64,000 nucleotides of DNA. Source: Aurantibrevibacter litoralis (GTDB taxonomy: Bacteria; Bacteroidota; Bacteroidia; Flavobacteriales; Flavobacteriaceae). Numbering within the stretch: the stretch's first letter is position 1; every line of letters starts with the position of its first letter. The DNA is taken from assembly GCF_034651555.1 (NCBI RefSeq), contig NZ_JAYEEQ010000003.1, positions 62,001 through 126,000 of the forward strand. Direction: 5' to 3'. Positions 62,936-64,000 of this stretch are shown piece after piece. Under the pieces are notes generated by a model that had not been told where the DNA came from, did no database searches, and saw only the letters and a program-made list of their open reading frames with translations. Position numbers and translations under genes: made by a program.

Positions 62936-64000
62936 TTAGCACACCTTTTCTGTAATAGCTTTTGTATTCAATTCTTTTCTTAAAAATTGTGCGGTGTAAC
63001 TTTTTGGGTCTTTCGCTACATCCTCAGGGGTTCCCTTGGCAACGATCATACCGCCACCGCGACCACCTTCATAGCCAATATCGATAAGATAATCGGCCAT
63101 TTTAATGACATCCATATTGTGTTCTATAATCAATACGGTATTGCCTTTATTTACCAGCGTATCCAACACATTCATCAATACACGAATATCCTCAAAATGG
63201 AGGCCTGTGGTAGGTTCATCTAAAATATAAAAGGTGTTTCCGGTATCGCGTTTAGCCAATTCCGATGCCAGCTTAATCCGCTGGGCTTCCCCGCCGGAGA
63301 GTGTGGTAGATTGTTGTCCTAAGGAAATATACCCTAGACCCACATCGCGGATAGTTACCAATTTTCGATAAATTTTTGGAATGTTTTCGAAGAAGGCAAC
63401 AGACTCATCGATGGTCATGTCTAAGATATCGGCAATGGATTTTCCTTTATAACGGATCTCCAGTGTTTCTCGGTTAAAGCGTTTCCCATTACAGGTTTCG
63501 CATGCTACATATACATCAGGTAGGAAATTCATTTCTATAACCCGAAGACCTCCACCTTGGCAGGTTTCACAGCGTCCTCCGGCCACATTAAAACTAAATC
63601 GACCCGGTTTATACCCTCGTATAGCTGCTTCCGGGGTTTGTGTAAATAAGGCGCGTATTTCGCTAAAGACACCGGTGTAGGTGGCAGGATTAGATCTTGG
63701 TGTTCGCCCAATGGGAGATTGATTAATGTCGATGACTTTATCAATGTGCTCCAAACCGGTGATTTTTTTGTACGGCATAGGTACTTTTACGCCATTAAAA
63801 TAATGAGCGTTCATAATAGGGTAGAGGGTTTCATTAATGAGCGTTGATTTGCCGCTTCCTGAAACGCCGGTTACCCCAATCATGGTGCCTAATGGCAGGG
63901 TTACTGTAACGTTTTTAAGGTTGTTTCCCGTGCAGCCGGAAAGCACTATAGAATTTCCGTTTCCTTTCCTACGTGTTAGAGGTACGTTAATGCTTCGAAT
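62936..64000 (-). CDS. uvrA: Excinuclease ABC subunit A (partial, C-terminal part)
   Basis: The last 355 residues are present; the gene starts beyond the right edge. UvrA is the damage-recognition ATPase of nucleotide excision repair. The second ATPase domain is shown by Walker A GVTGVSGSGKSTLINETL, the signature LSGGEAQRIKLASELAKR and Walker B YILDEPTTGLHFEDI. The zinc-finger CETCQGGG ... CETC lies between them. It ends with LNTKAITEKVC. The 139 bases before the LOG gene show no clear terminator. Confidence 0.97.
   Translation of the reverse strand: MRSINVPLTRRKGNGNSIVLSGCTGNNLKNVTVTLPLGTMIGVTGVSGSGKSTLINETLYPIMNAHYFNGVKVPMPYKKITGLEHIDKVIDINQSPIGRTPRSNPATYTGVFSEIRALFTQTPEAAIRGYKPGRFSFNVAGGRCETCQGGGLRVIEMNFLPDVYVACETCNGKRFNRETLEIRYKGKSIADILDMTIDESVAFFENIPKIYRKLVTIRDVGLGYISLGQQSTTLSGGEAQRIKLASELAKRDTGNTFYILDEPTTGLHFEDIRVLMNVLDTLVNKGNTVLIIEHNMDVIKMADYLIDIGYEGGRGGGMIVAKGTPEDVAKDPKSYTAQFLRKELNTKAITEKVC

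Overview
The window is chromosomal DNA from a Bacteroidetes bacterium, most likely a marine member of the Flavobacteriaceae. The evidence is a SusC/SusD pair, TonB-linked outer-membrane proteins, a propeller/Y_Y_Y/LuxR-type regulator, a fused E1 alpha/beta 2-oxoacid dehydrogenase, little sign of Shine-Dalgarno sites, and TAnnTTTG -7 promoter boxes. Gene content looks uniform. I see no phage, IS element, CRISPR array, tRNA or rRNA.

Layout. 1-627: 5' part of hemN (minus strand). 854-13183: a polysaccharide utilization locus (PUL) with a one-component membrane regulator, SusC, SusD, a double-LamG surface lipoprotein and two tandem GH144-like (PF10091) lipoprotein glycosidases; beta-1,2-glucan is the best substrate guess. 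13414-13790: decayed DoxX gene. 13922-16543: GNAT-like protein and an aldehyde dehydrogenase (minus). 17278-24301: ilvD-ilvB-(two methyltransferases)-ilvN-ilvC, ending at a clear terminator. 24397-27442: gapN-type dehydrogenase and an MFS transporter. 27518-32367: leuC-leuD-leuA-leuB (minus), converging on the MFS gene at a shared terminator. Together the ilv and leu clusters cover valine and leucine synthesis and most of isoleucine synthesis.

32661-43000: recG, an M1 aminopeptidase translationally coupled to two patatin paralogs, a small membrane protein, a degenerate OmpA-like protein, an M20 amidohydrolase and a DsrE-like protein. 43261-50176: UvrD/PcrA helicase, a large HEAT-repeat c-type cytochrome lipoprotein, and a YciO-type YrdC-domain gene flanked by two copies of a structured repeat. 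50481-53976: OmpA lipoprotein, glycosyltransferase, orphan HsdR-N nuclease-fold protein and holA. 53978-64000 (minus): DoxX, a kinase-aminotransferase fusion, fused E1 alpha/beta, an M1-like pseudopeptidase joined to a beta-barrel, a LOG-family protein and the 3' end of uvrA.

The observations I rate highest are: (1) a dispersed 200-245 bp repeat whose hairpins are kept by compensatory changes between copies (34817-35060, 49155-49370, 50190-50390); (2) the M1-like protein at 59261-62101, with every zinc-site residue replaced and an outer-membrane barrel attached; (3) the tandem GH144 PUL with its propeller-LuxR regulator; (4) the coupled peptidase-patatin-patatin unit; (5) a reciprocal Asp/Asn exchange at the Mg-thiamine site of the fused E1.
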